DNA from: Psychroserpens luteus
GTDB lineage: Bacteria; Bacteroidota; Bacteroidia; Flavobacteriales; Flavobacteriaceae
Length of the DNA stretch: 64,000 nucleotides
Reading direction: 5' to 3'
Assembly (NCBI RefSeq): GCF_015319355.1
Contig: NZ_JADILU010000002.1
Coordinates: forward strand, 434,001-498,000
Positions 43,310-51,743 of this stretch are shown piece after piece; position 1 is the first letter of the stretch, and every line of letters starts with the position of its first letter. The position numbers and the translations under genes are program-made. The notes beneath the pieces are model-generated. The model made no database searches. It worked only from the letters and a program-made list of their open reading frames with translations, and was not told the DNA's origin.

Positions 43310-43338
43310 AAGCCTTGATTTTCATCAAGGCTTTTTTT
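43310..43338 (+). terminator. terminator of the acidic lipoprotein gene
   Basis: AAGCCTTGAT pairs with ATCAAGGCTT (10 bp, loop TTTC), followed by T. It lies before the DUF2461 gene and contains that frame's apparent TTG start. Confidence 0.9.
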
Positions 43339-43366
43339 GTACTTTTATTCAGTAAAACAATCACAC

Positions 43367-44047
43367 ATGGCAACACCTAAATTCTCGAAAGAAATTTTAG
43401 ACTTTTTCAAAAAATTAGAAAAAAACAATGATAGAGACTGGTTTAATGAACACAAACCTGAGTTTAAAAAACTAGAAGCTAATGCCAAACATGCTTATAA
43501 GCAGATTAGCGAAAACTTAAATAAACATGATGTTATTGACGGTTTTAAACTTTTCAGAATTTACAGAGATGTAAGATTCTCTAAAAACAAATTGCCATAC
43601 AAAACGCATTTTGGTGGTTCTTTCAGTAGAAAAAAACCAGAGTTGAGAGGTGGTTATTATGTTCATATTCAGCCAAATAATGAGTCATTTATCGCAACAG
43701 GATTTTGGGATCCAAACAAAGACGACTTATTAAGGATTCGTCGAGAATTTGAACAAGATGATGAAGAGATTAGAAGTATTCTTTCAAATAAAAAATTTAA
43801 AGCTATTTGGGGAGATTTTGTTGGAGATGAATTAAAAACTGCGCCTCGAGATTTTGATAAAGAGCATCCTGCAATAGATTTGATTAGAAAGAAACAATTT
43901 ATCTTCACAAAAAAGTACACAGACAAAGAAGTTATAAGTGAACAATTTATAGAGGATATAGATGCTTCATTTAAAGCAATAAAGCCATTTTTTGATTATA
44001 TGAGTGATGTATTAACAACCAATTTAAATGGCGAATCTATTATTTAA
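43367..44047 (+). CDS. DUF2461 / TIGR02453 family protein
   Basis: A 226-residue protein of the DUF2461 family (KNDRDWFNEHKPEFKKLEANA; SKNKLPYKTHFGGSFSRKKP; GGYYVHIQPNNESFIATGFW). The role is unknown. The ATG at 43367 is chosen; a TTG ten codons earlier lies in the preceding terminator. It overlaps by 8 bases the end of the convergent Gre-like gene. Confidence 0.85.
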   Translation: MATPKFSKEILDFFKKLEKNNDRDWFNEHKPEFKKLEANAKHAYKQISENLNKHDVIDGFKLFRIYRDVRFSKNKLPYKTHFGGSFSRKKPELRGGYYVHIQPNNESFIATGFWDPNKDDLLRIRREFEQDDEEIRSILSNKKFKAIWGDFVGDELKTAPRDFDKEHPAIDLIRKKQFIFTKKYTDKEVISEQFIEDIDASFKAIKPFFDYMSDVLTTNLNGESII

Positions 44048-44486
44048 TGTCTTTGATTTTATAGGCTGTATTATTAAATGTAATACTGTCTCCAATAGTT
44101 TTATTGATTAATAACTCACCAATAGGAGATGATTTAGATAGTATGAAATAATTTTCATTATCTATTTCAACTTTACCAATGCTCACAGCCAAATAAAAAT
44201 TTGAAGTATCAGTTTTTACCAAACTACCTAAAACTACATGTTGATGAATCATGTTAGGTTTAATAAGTTTGAGCGTGTCTAGCATTTTAGTAGCATCACT
44301 CAAATATTGAGAGTTTTTTTCTAAGTCATTATAGAGTTTTCCGTTGCCAGAATCATCTTCTCCATCACCTTTATCATTATTTTCAATAGAATCCTTAATG
44401 GTTTCTATTTCGTCCTTGTAATTAGCTATACGTTTATTAACGTGTGCTAAGCAAACTTCTAAAAGTTGCGATTTAGTTGAGCTCAT
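44040..44486 (-). CDS. GreA/GreB C-terminal-domain-like protein
   Basis: A 148-residue protein. The C-terminal part (about 78-148) has the Gre/Rnk-type domain: VLGSLVKTDTSNFYLAVSIG, then FILSKSSPIGELLINKTIGD. The N-terminal region (about 1-75) is charged with a helix that differs from the coiled coil of a true GreA, lacking the acid tip. It may bind RNA polymerase without transcript cleavage; this is inference. Its ATG overlaps the end of the upstream gene by 4 bases. Confidence 0.65.
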   Translation of the reverse strand: MSSTKSQLLEVCLAHVNKRIANYKDEIETIKDSIENNDKGDGEDDSGNGKLYNDLEKNSQYLSDATKMLDTLKLIKPNMIHQHVVLGSLVKTDTSNFYLAVSIGKVEIDNENYFILSKSSPIGELLINKTIGDSITFNNTAYKIKDIK

Positions 44487-44896
44487 ATGGCTGTAGCAAG
44501 CGGTTGATTAAATAATTGGATGTTATTGACTAGACGTTCTTTTACGATATTCATCATACGTTTATTTAATGCTGAAGAATTCTCAATATAAACACCATAT
44601 TCCTCCACTGTAAATTGACCTATAATCATGCCTTTTACAGAGTTTCTAAATTTCATATCCTTATTAATAGAATTATCAATATAAGCTAGCTGCTTTTGTA
44701 ATGATAAATCATAAAATACATTTTTGCGTTTAGAGATATAATTTCTAAATACAACAATTAGCAAATGATTTTGCATTTTAATAATTGGTCTCAATGTTGC
44801 GTTTTGAAAGCATTCATCGGCACTCATATTATCATTTACTTGTGCAGATGCAATGATAGGACGTATGGATTTTAAATTCGTAGATCGATCATTCAT
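44483..44896 (-). CDS. hypothetical protein upstream of the Gre-like gene
   Basis: A 137-residue protein with no recognised domain, no signal and no membrane segment. It has a core FRNYISKRKNVFYDLSLQKQ and the string KGMIIGQFTVEEYGVYIE. The overlap of its stop with the Gre-like start (ATGA type) points to translational coupling, so the two products probably act together. Confidence 0.6.
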   Translation of the reverse strand: MNDRSTNLKSIRPIIASAQVNDNMSADECFQNATLRPIIKMQNHLLIVVFRNYISKRKNVFYDLSLQKQLAYIDNSINKDMKFRNSVKGMIIGQFTVEEYGVYIENSSALNKRMMNIVKERLVNNIQLFNQPLATAI

Positions 44897-45047
44897 GGCT
44901 TTAATTTTTATTAAAAATAGCTATAAAATATTGCTGATTTTAACCCTAACTTATATGTTGTCAACGGTCTTATTAACAAATAAGAAATTCTTATATGGTA
45001 ATTGAATTTTATAATAAACGCACTTATCATTTAAAATGATAAAGTAT

Positions 45048-45055
45048 TATCTTTG
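45048..45055 (+). promoter_or_regulatory. -7 promoter element for the DUF72 gene
   Basis: TATCTTTG is an exact TAnnTTTG match 15 bases before the DUF72 ATG. Confidence 0.45.
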
Positions 45056-45069
45056 TTTAAAGCAAGATT

Positions 45070-45954
45070 ATGAAATTTGGAAGTGTTGATAATCCTCAAG
45101 ATTTTGATTTAAGTTTACCACAAGATCATATAGATACAGCGAGAGTTTTAGATAAGGTCAAGGATGATAATATACCAGAAATATATGTTGGTTGCGCCAA
45201 ATGGAACAAAGCCGAATTAAAAGGTTTTTATCCCAAAGGAACAAAAGACGAATTAGTCTATTATTCTAATCAATTTAATTCTATAGAGCTTAATGCAACG
45301 TTTTACAGAATTTTTCCTGCGGAACAATTTTCTAAATGGTACGACAAAACACCTGATGGATTTAAGTTTTTCCCGAAGATAAATCAAGAAATAAGCCATT
45401 GGAAACGATTAAACGAAGTGAGTGCTGTAGTTGATCATTATCTCGAAAATGCAATTAATTTAAAAGAAAAACTCGGAACCATATTTCTTCAAATGAATTC
45501 TAATTTTTCTCCTAAAGATTTTGATAGAGTTGTCCACTTTGTTGAGAATTGGCCAAAAGAAATTGATTTAGCAGTAGAGTTTAGACATACTAATTGGTAT
45601 AATGATGAAGCAGTAGCAAATCAATTGTATGATTTGCTAGAACAAAACAATATTTCAAATGTTATTACAGATACTGCAGGACGACGAGATTTAATGCATA
45701 TGAGATTAACCAATCCAACAGCTTTTGTGCGATATGTTGGTGCAAACCATGAAAGTGATTATTCAAGACTAGACGATTGGATAGAACGATTGAAAGAGTG
45801 GAAGGAGCAAGGAATAAAAGAAGTTGATTTCTTTATTCATCAAAACATTGAAAAAGAATCCCCTTTATTGTCTGCTTACTTTATAAAGAAGCTAAATTCT
45901 GAGCTAGGTTACAATCTAAAAATACCAAATGAAGATAACGGAACACTTTTTTAA
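45070..45954 (+). CDS. DUF72 family protein
   Basis: A 294-residue TIM-barrel-like protein of the DUF72 family. Visible strings: EIYVGCAKWNKAELKGFYPKG, FNSIELNATFYRI, EKLGTIFLQMN, LAVEFRHTNWY. The family has no proven function; a catalytic role on nucleic acid has been suggested from structure. It has its own promoter. Confidence 0.88.
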   Translation: MKFGSVDNPQDFDLSLPQDHIDTARVLDKVKDDNIPEIYVGCAKWNKAELKGFYPKGTKDELVYYSNQFNSIELNATFYRIFPAEQFSKWYDKTPDGFKFFPKINQEISHWKRLNEVSAVVDHYLENAINLKEKLGTIFLQMNSNFSPKDFDRVVHFVENWPKEIDLAVEFRHTNWYNDEAVANQLYDLLEQNNISNVITDTAGRRDLMHMRLTNPTAFVRYVGANHESDYSRLDDWIERLKEWKEQGIKEVDFFIHQNIEKESPLLSAYFIKKLNSELGYNLKIPNEDNGTLF

Positions 45955-46014
45955 TATTTCATGTTAGAGCAACAGTTAAAATAATTCAAAATATTAACAA
46001 TAAATAAAGAATAA

Positions 46015-46407
46015 ATGAGATTCCATACAAGAAAATGGGTAAAGCCCGAAGATTTAAATCCTAACCATACATTATTTGGAGGTCAACTTTTAGCTTGGAT
46101 TGATGAAGAAGCTGCGTTATATACCATTATTCAATTAGAGAATTCTAAGGTTGTGACTAAATACATGTCTGAAATTAATTTTATGGCCTCCGCAACACAA
46201 GGTGATATTATTGAAATTGGTATTGAAGTTCTAAAATTCGGAAAATCCTCATTAACCTTAAAATGTGAAGTTCGTAATAAGATGACAAGAGAAACTATAA
46301 TTACCGTAGATAATATAATTATGGTTAATCTTGGCGAAAATGGAAAACCAAGTCCTCATGGTAAAACACAAATTGAGTTCGTAAAAGATAGGTTAGAAGA
46401 TAAATAG
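46015..46407 (+). CDS. acyl-CoA thioesterase, hotdog fold
   Basis: A 130-residue YciA-type thioesterase hydrolysing acyl-CoA. The single hotdog domain has PNHTLFGGQLLAWIDEEAAL with the catalytic acidic residue in IDEEAA, and FMASATQGDIIEIGIEVLKFG. The stop meets the end of the convergent MscS-type gene with no gap. Confidence 0.88.
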   Translation: MRFHTRKWVKPEDLNPNHTLFGGQLLAWIDEEAALYTIIQLENSKVVTKYMSEINFMASATQGDIIEIGIEVLKFGKSSLTLKCEVRNKMTRETIITVDNIIMVNLGENGKPSPHGKTQIEFVKDRLEDK

Positions 46408-47646
46408 TTATTCTACAATCCCAGCATTCAATTCAAATAACTCTAAATCAAAATAAGGCACAGCAGCAAGAGTATGGTCAAATATATCACTCATGATATA
46501 TTCATAATTTTCCCAACGTTTATCACTACTAAAGCAATAAATTTCTAAAGGTAAACCTTGAGCTGTTGGCGCTAATTGTCTAACCATAATAAACATGTCT
46601 TTATTTACAGCAGAGTGTTGCTCAATATATGTTTGTAAGTACTTTCTAAAAACACCTAAATTGGTCATATTACGACCATTTATCATTACAGATTTATCTA
46701 CATTTTTAGCTTCATTAAATGTATTGATATCCTTTTGACGATGATTAAGATATGAGGTAATCAACTCAATTTTTTTAAGTTTATCAATATCATCGTTAGT
46801 TAAATATTTAATGCTTTTTGCTTTTAAAATAATAGAGCGTTTTATGCGACGTCCACCAGAAGACTGCATCCCACGCCAATTCTTAAACGAATCTGATATA
46901 AGAGCATACGTTGGGATATTGGTAATCGTCATGTCAAAGTTTTGAACCTGGACGGTTGACAAATTAATTTCAATAACATCACCATCTGCTCCATATTTCT
47001 CCATGGTAATCCAATCGCCAATACGAACACTATCATTAATAGCAACTTGAATACTAGCTACAAATCCTAAAATGGTGTCCTTAAATATTAATAATAAAAC
47101 AGCAGAGGCAGCTCCTAACGTTGTAAAGAATTTTAAGAATGATAAATTTATTAATATTGCTAAAATGGAAGCAATACCTACGATCCAAAGAAATAGCATC
47201 ACAACCTGTATATAGCTGTCTATGGGTTTGTCCTTTAGCTTTGGTAAGGTTTTAAAATAAGATTCAAATGTTTTTAAAACGCTTCGTATAATCCATAATG
47301 TGAGAACAATAGTTGCCACCTTTAAAACGATGAGTATGTGTGTTTCAAACTCTGGAAAATCTTTAAAAACTAGAGGAAATAGTTTAATCGTAAGAAATAA
47401 CGGAACGAGATGGGCAATATTACGAGGAGCACGATTATTAATTAATAAGTCATCAAAGTTTGTTTTTGTACGCTCTGAGAATCTTCCGAAGAAAGTAATT
47501 AGCAAGCGTCTTGTTATTTTATCTGCAATGTATGTGATAATCAGTAAAATAATCAACAAGCACAGCATGTTAAAGTATTTCGCAGATAATTCAGAAACAC
47601 CAATAGACACAAAATAATCGTAAAAAAAACATTGAATCTGTTCCAT
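46408..47646 (-). CDS. mechanosensitive channel, large MscS type (YbdG-like)
   Basis: A 412-residue protein with about five membrane segments in the N-terminal 200 residues and the MscS core (TTLGAASAVLLLIFKDTILG, then NDSVRIGDWITMEKYGADGD). The C-terminal domain is larger than that of the MscS-type protein at 42035 and resembles YbdG. A one-base overlap with the DUF3817 gene upstream suggests one transcript. Confidence 0.9.
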   Translation of the reverse strand: MEQIQCFFYDYFVSIGVSELSAKYFNMLCLLIILLIITYIADKITRRLLITFFGRFSERTKTNFDDLLINNRAPRNIAHLVPLFLTIKLFPLVFKDFPEFETHILIVLKVATIVLTLWIIRSVLKTFESYFKTLPKLKDKPIDSYIQVVMLFLWIVGIASILAILINLSFLKFFTTLGAASAVLLLIFKDTILGFVASIQVAINDSVRIGDWITMEKYGADGDVIEINLSTVQVQNFDMTITNIPTYALISDSFKNWRGMQSSGGRRIKRSIILKAKSIKYLTNDDIDKLKKIELITSYLNHRQKDINTFNEAKNVDKSVMINGRNMTNLGVFRKYLQTYIEQHSAVNKDMFIMVRQLAPTAQGLPLEIYCFSSDKRWENYEYIMSDIFDHTLAAVPYFDLELFELNAGIVE

Positions 47647-47951
47647 TATTTAATTGGTTTTAAATATTTTTTTTCGATATAAAATGTGCCAAATGGTATT
47701 ATGGAAGCCACAAGAATAATAAGTGTGGTTTTGACATCCCACTTAAGTTTATTTGAAAATAGAAGCGCTAAAATAATATAGGTTATAAACAATAAACCAT
47801 GAGCCATACCCATTGGAAACAACAAAGTTTTATAAATATCTAAAAAATAAGGCTTAATAAATAGCATGTTTCCAAATAATAATAGGTAAGATATACCTTC
47901 TAAAAGGGCTATTATTTTAAAACTTTTAAATAATGATAACATAGGTTTCAT
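47646..47951 (-). CDS. DUF3817 membrane protein
   Basis: A 101-residue protein with three membrane segments: FKIIALLEGISYLLLFGNML near the N-terminus, then a MGMAHGLLFITYIILALLF segment and one at the C-terminus (LIILVASIIPFGTFY). The EGISYLLL and HG pattern is that of DUF3817. It precedes the MscS-type gene and overlaps it by one base. Confidence 0.85.
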   Translation of the reverse strand: MKPMLSLFKSFKIIALLEGISYLLLFGNMLFIKPYFLDIYKTLLFPMGMAHGLLFITYIILALLFSNKLKWDVKTTLIILVASIIPFGTFYIEKKYLKPIK

Positions 47952-47988
47952 ATTTTGTGCAAAATTACCTTATGTATAATAGAAAGCA

Positions 47989-50157
47989 CTAGTATTTTAT
48001 GATTTTTTTAATAAATGAAGACTCATTCTTTTTAGAATTGAATTTTGCAAAATATAATCCAGAATCTAAATTAGTCGCGTTTATCGCATTATCACCTGCT
48101 TGTAGTTGAGTCTTTAGTATTAACTTACCTTCTAAAGTATAAATAGTAACGTTATATACTTTGGTTGAAGATATATGAACATCATTTTTAAATGGAATTG
48201 GGTAAATAGTAACAGGACTTTGTGCTTCAATTGTAGGAGTATTTAAAGTGCCATCAAAATATGTTATTGCTAAATTAAATGCTTCATTTCCAATTTTATC
48301 ACCAATAATCCTACCTTTTATATCATCTTCTGGCGGATGAATTCCTCCCCAAATTCTTGATAAACTTGTTTGGTCTGATGCGTCTTGATAAGTAGCCCAT
48401 TGCAAAGTAAAACTTTGAGTTGGCCCAGTTTCAAATACTAAAAAGTCATTTTGAGTAATATCAAATGTTCCCATTCCGTCAGGAAAAAATGAATCACCAG
48501 TAAACTGAGTCATCACTTCAGCAGCAGCGCGAGAAAACGTAGAGTGTCCAGATAAATAACCAGCAAAAGGAGGTGTTACAAAAGTCCCTCGTTGATAAGG
48601 CCACCAATGTGTACCCATAATCCAGTCAACACCAGCTGTATCTGTAGTTGGGTCTGTAATAAAATCTGGACCTTTCCATGACATAATTTTTATTCGGTTT
48701 AAATTTTCATTATTTTCACCACTAAGAGGGTCGCTAGAATCAATCAACTCTATAAGTCCGTCAATTAAAGGCAAGCCATGAGGATCATAACTTGGTAAAC
48801 TCGCATCTGTACTTTGTCCTTTTCCTGCCATATATCTAATTGCCGAAATAGGTCGTGTATAATCATAATAACCTTTAATTCCCCATGTGTTAATTGCAGC
48901 ATCATGCATTGCTCCACCAAGTGTTAAATATGCTTTCACATCCCATTCTAAATCTGAAACAATAGCTCCAATACCTGCTATTTTTTTTTCTACGGAAGGA
49001 TGATCACTCACATAATTTAATACTGTAAACCAATGGCCAGGAGGTGTTTCTGAGTCTGGTCCATCTGCCCAAAACTCTGCAAGAACTCTTGCATAGTCAG
49101 ATCGTTTAACCATTTGAGGCGTGTAAGCTAATCCTGTTTTTGGGTTTACTGTATGACCAGTACTTGCGTCACCACCATTTGTGAAATCATAAAATGCTTG
49201 ATACTCTGTAAAAGTTTCAGGAAAATTGTTTAGATCATAATTACCAATGGCTCCAGGTGAAATATCGACAAGTGTTGGGTCATTAGGATCTAGATGTGAT
49301 GACCATGCTGCTACTAATGCAAAATTCCATTTGTAAGGATCACTTATACCATCTTCATTAGAATTTTGAATATAAGCTGGTGCTCCAGGATCGTTGTAAA
49401 CATAGCTGTCAAAACCGTTGTTTAAGATTTGTAAATCATCTTGAGATAATGAAAAAGGTGTGACATGTCCCCATTCTGGGCTTAAAAATGAAGGTGTATT
49501 TAATGGATATTCATTACCACTTTGGTCTACAAATACATCAAAAGCCAATGGTTGCCAACGATTTGGATCAATATCATTAGTTTCGTAGTAATTCTCTAAA
49601 ATTAATGGAGAATTTACTGGTCCGTAAAATTGATTAGCATAGTTATTTTGTTCATTTGAGTAATCTTGCAAACCAAAAGCGATCATTTCACTTGCCATAT
49701 AATTTCCTAAAGCAGCATAAGAATTTGTACTATAATCTGTTGACGTAAAATTAGGATCGTAGCCATATGAAGTGAAAAGAGTTTCAAATTCATTCAATAA
49801 ATCAATACCTCCAGGTGAGTTTTGAAACCTATGATTGAGTAATCTAAACATTGCAAAACTAATAACTTCGTGTCTTGCAGCATTTATATCTGCAGGAGTA
49901 GCAATACCATTGAAAGAACAGTTGTAACCACCATAGTTTTTGCCTAAGAAAACAGTTTTTGCTTGAGAATCAAAAATAGCCCAAGCATCATACATTAATA
50001 CAGAGGTATGAAATAAATTCCTGGCATGTACTGTTGGCCTTGCAAAATCTGCTCTAATTGCAGTTAATGTCATCTCATTCCAATCTCTTGCTACACTCTG
50101 CTGAGCTTGAGAGAAGGATATGTAAAAGAATAGAATGATAAATGTAATGTTTTTCAT
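47989..50157 (-). CDS. vanadium-dependent haloperoxidase-like protein with T9SS sorting domain
   Basis: A 722-residue secreted protein: signal peptide (about 1-18), a helical phosphatase/haloperoxidase domain with LSGHSTFSRAAAEVM and RIWGGIHPPEDDIKGR in its second half, and a C-terminal T9SS type A sorting domain (about 645-722, TIYPIPFKNDV to KKIIKY). Vanadium haloperoxidases oxidise halides with peroxide; the SGH and RxxxGxH-like segments supply vanadate ligands. Whether it has peroxidase or phosphatase activity cannot be told. The protein is probably exported to the surface. Confidence 0.85.
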   Translation of the reverse strand: MKNITFIILFFYISFSQAQQSVARDWNEMTLTAIRADFARPTVHARNLFHTSVLMYDAWAIFDSQAKTVFLGKNYGGYNCSFNGIATPADINAARHEVISFAMFRLLNHRFQNSPGGIDLLNEFETLFTSYGYDPNFTSTDYSTNSYAALGNYMASEMIAFGLQDYSNEQNNYANQFYGPVNSPLILENYYETNDIDPNRWQPLAFDVFVDQSGNEYPLNTPSFLSPEWGHVTPFSLSQDDLQILNNGFDSYVYNDPGAPAYIQNSNEDGISDPYKWNFALVAAWSSHLDPNDPTLVDISPGAIGNYDLNNFPETFTEYQAFYDFTNGGDASTGHTVNPKTGLAYTPQMVKRSDYARVLAEFWADGPDSETPPGHWFTVLNYVSDHPSVEKKIAGIGAIVSDLEWDVKAYLTLGGAMHDAAINTWGIKGYYDYTRPISAIRYMAGKGQSTDASLPSYDPHGLPLIDGLIELIDSSDPLSGENNENLNRIKIMSWKGPDFITDPTTDTAGVDWIMGTHWWPYQRGTFVTPPFAGYLSGHSTFSRAAAEVMTQFTGDSFFPDGMGTFDITQNDFLVFETGPTQSFTLQWATYQDASDQTSLSRIWGGIHPPEDDIKGRIIGDKIGNEAFNLAITYFDGTLNTPTIEAQSPVTIYPIPFKNDVHISSTKVYNVTIYTLEGKLILKTQLQAGDNAINATNLDSGLYFAKFNSKKNESSFIKKIIKY

Positions 50158-50218
50158 ATGCTAAGTAAGTTGGTTACTCCAAATGTATAAAAGATTTTGA
50201 TATTTAGAGTTTAAACAT

Positions 50219-50250
50219 AAAAAAGACCGTTGATAACAACGGTCTTTTTC
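50219..50250 (-). terminator. terminator of the OmpA-like gene
   Basis: AAAAAGACCGTTG pairs with CAACGGTCTTTTT, 13 bp with loop ATAA. It follows the OmpA-like gene on the minus strand and is T-flanked in both directions. Confidence 0.9.
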
Positions 50251-50288
50251 GGATTAATTAACCACAATACTATAGGTTAAGCAAGTAT

Positions 50289-51113
50289 TTAGTTTGATGA
50301 CATCATAGCAAAAAATTTGTCAATATTTGGTAAAATCACAATACGTGTTCTACGATTTGTTGCTCTATTCTCTTTTGTGTCATTATCTGTTAATGGCTTA
50401 TAAAAACTACGACCAGCAGCTATCAACTGTTCTGGAGCAACTTTATAATCGTCTTGTAATTTTCTAACAACAGATGTTGCTCTTAATACGCTTAAATCCC
50501 AGTTATCTCTTACAGCTGCATTATTTTTCATCAATTTATTATCTGTATGACCTTCTACCATAACGTCAAGGCTCTCTTCAGAATTGATTACGTTAGCAAT
50601 TTTTTGTAAAATATCATTTGCCTTGTTGCTAATCTTATAGCTTCCAGAATTGAATAACATCTTATCAGAAATAGAAATCATTACAACTGTTTCTTCAATA
50701 TTGATTGCGATATCTTCATCCTCTTCAATATTGTCTAATGATGATTTTAAGTTAAATTGCATCGCTAAGTTCATTGAATCTTTCAATGTTTTTGCAGTAG
50801 CCATGTAAGCTGGTGGTACTTTTGAAAGAGACTCACGCATGGCTGCTTTTTGGTTTTCTGAAATAACAACACCATCTACAGATACTAACTTAGCGTTATT
50901 ATCATTTGTGAGTTCATTTATTTTAGAATTATAACTGTCAACACGTTGCTGTATTATTGTGAACTTAGATTCTAATTCTTCTTTTTCTACTTTAGTCTTA
51001 GTTAGTTCACTCTTTAACTCACCATTATCTTGTTCTAATGCTACATATTTCTTTTTTGAAACACAAGCTGTGAAAAATAATGCTGATAATACTATTACTG
51101 AAATTCGTTTCAT
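50289..51113 (-). CDS. OmpA family lipoprotein
   Basis: A 274-residue protein: lipoprotein signal ending at Cys17 (FFTAC), a coiled-coil region (about 22-66, charged with heptads), then an OmpA C-terminal peptidoglycan-binding domain (about 155-265) with the conserved VMVEGHTDN and NWDLSVLRATSVVRKL and NRRTRIVILP. It ties the outer membrane to peptidoglycan. It has its own terminator. Confidence 0.9.
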   Translation of the reverse strand: MKRISVIVLSALFFTACVSKKKYVALEQDNGELKSELTKTKVEKEELESKFTIIQQRVDSYNSKINELTNDNNAKLVSVDGVVISENQKAAMRESLSKVPPAYMATAKTLKDSMNLAMQFNLKSSLDNIEEDEDIAINIEETVVMISISDKMLFNSGSYKISNKANDILQKIANVINSEESLDVMVEGHTDNKLMKNNAAVRDNWDLSVLRATSVVRKLQDDYKVAPEQLIAAGRSFYKPLTDNDTKENRATNRRTRIVILPNIDKFFAMMSSN

Positions 51114-51261
51114 ATTGTTTATTTAGTTTTAATTGGTTTATGTTTATATCTACGATGGGAATAGTCTTACGGACTATCAAGGATTAAAATTTTTATAAAT
51201 TTAAGATGATAATTATGTTGTTAATAATGTTTAGATGTCACGTTAACAAAGCTCTAGACTC

Positions 51262-51564
51262 TTAATATGTTTTCATTTTTTCTTTTCGTTTTTTGAGCTG
51301 CTTTGTAAGTTCATTTGCAGTTTCAGATACTGCATCTCTAAAATTATCATGAGATGCCTCAGCAAATAGTCGAGGACCAGGAGCGCTTAATCTAATACCA
51401 CAAATCATTCCTGTTTCATCACTAGATGTGTTCTCTGTTTTGAAAAATACATCTGCCCTAATAACAAAGTCAAAACGTGTGAAAATTGATTCTAATTTTT
51501 GTTCTGTAAATGTTTCTAAGCTTTCGCTTGCAGTAACATCATGATATTCATAATTGATTTTCAT
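51262..51564 (-). CDS. hpf: ribosome hibernation-promoting factor (HPF/RaiA type)
   Basis: A 100-residue short HPF/RaiA protein. It starts MKINYEYHDVTASESLETFT with the beta-alpha-beta fold and ends LTKQLKKRKEKMKTY. Such proteins bind the 30S subunit in slow growth. It lacks the long C-terminal dimerisation domain of long HPF. Confidence 0.85.
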   Translation of the reverse strand: MKINYEYHDVTASESLETFTEQKLESIFTRFDFVIRADVFFKTENTSSDETGMICGIRLSAPGPRLFAEASHDNFRDAVSETANELTKQLKKRKEKMKTY

Positions 51565-51743
51565 AATTTTTATTTTTAGTTTAGTCCAACTTACAAACTA
51601 ATAGAAAATCATACTATCGCTATCCTTATCATTATTGTCTCATTTGCTAAAAGCTATACAAAGGCATTAAAATTTTGTAAAATTCATCAATACCTTATTG
51701 TGTTTTATTAATTTTAAGGAAAATTCGAAAAAGATCACTAAAT

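Noticed and set aside
43337-43366. A TTG start for the DUF2461 gene at 43337
   Set aside because: It is in the T run of the preceding terminator; the ATG at 43367 gives the family start.
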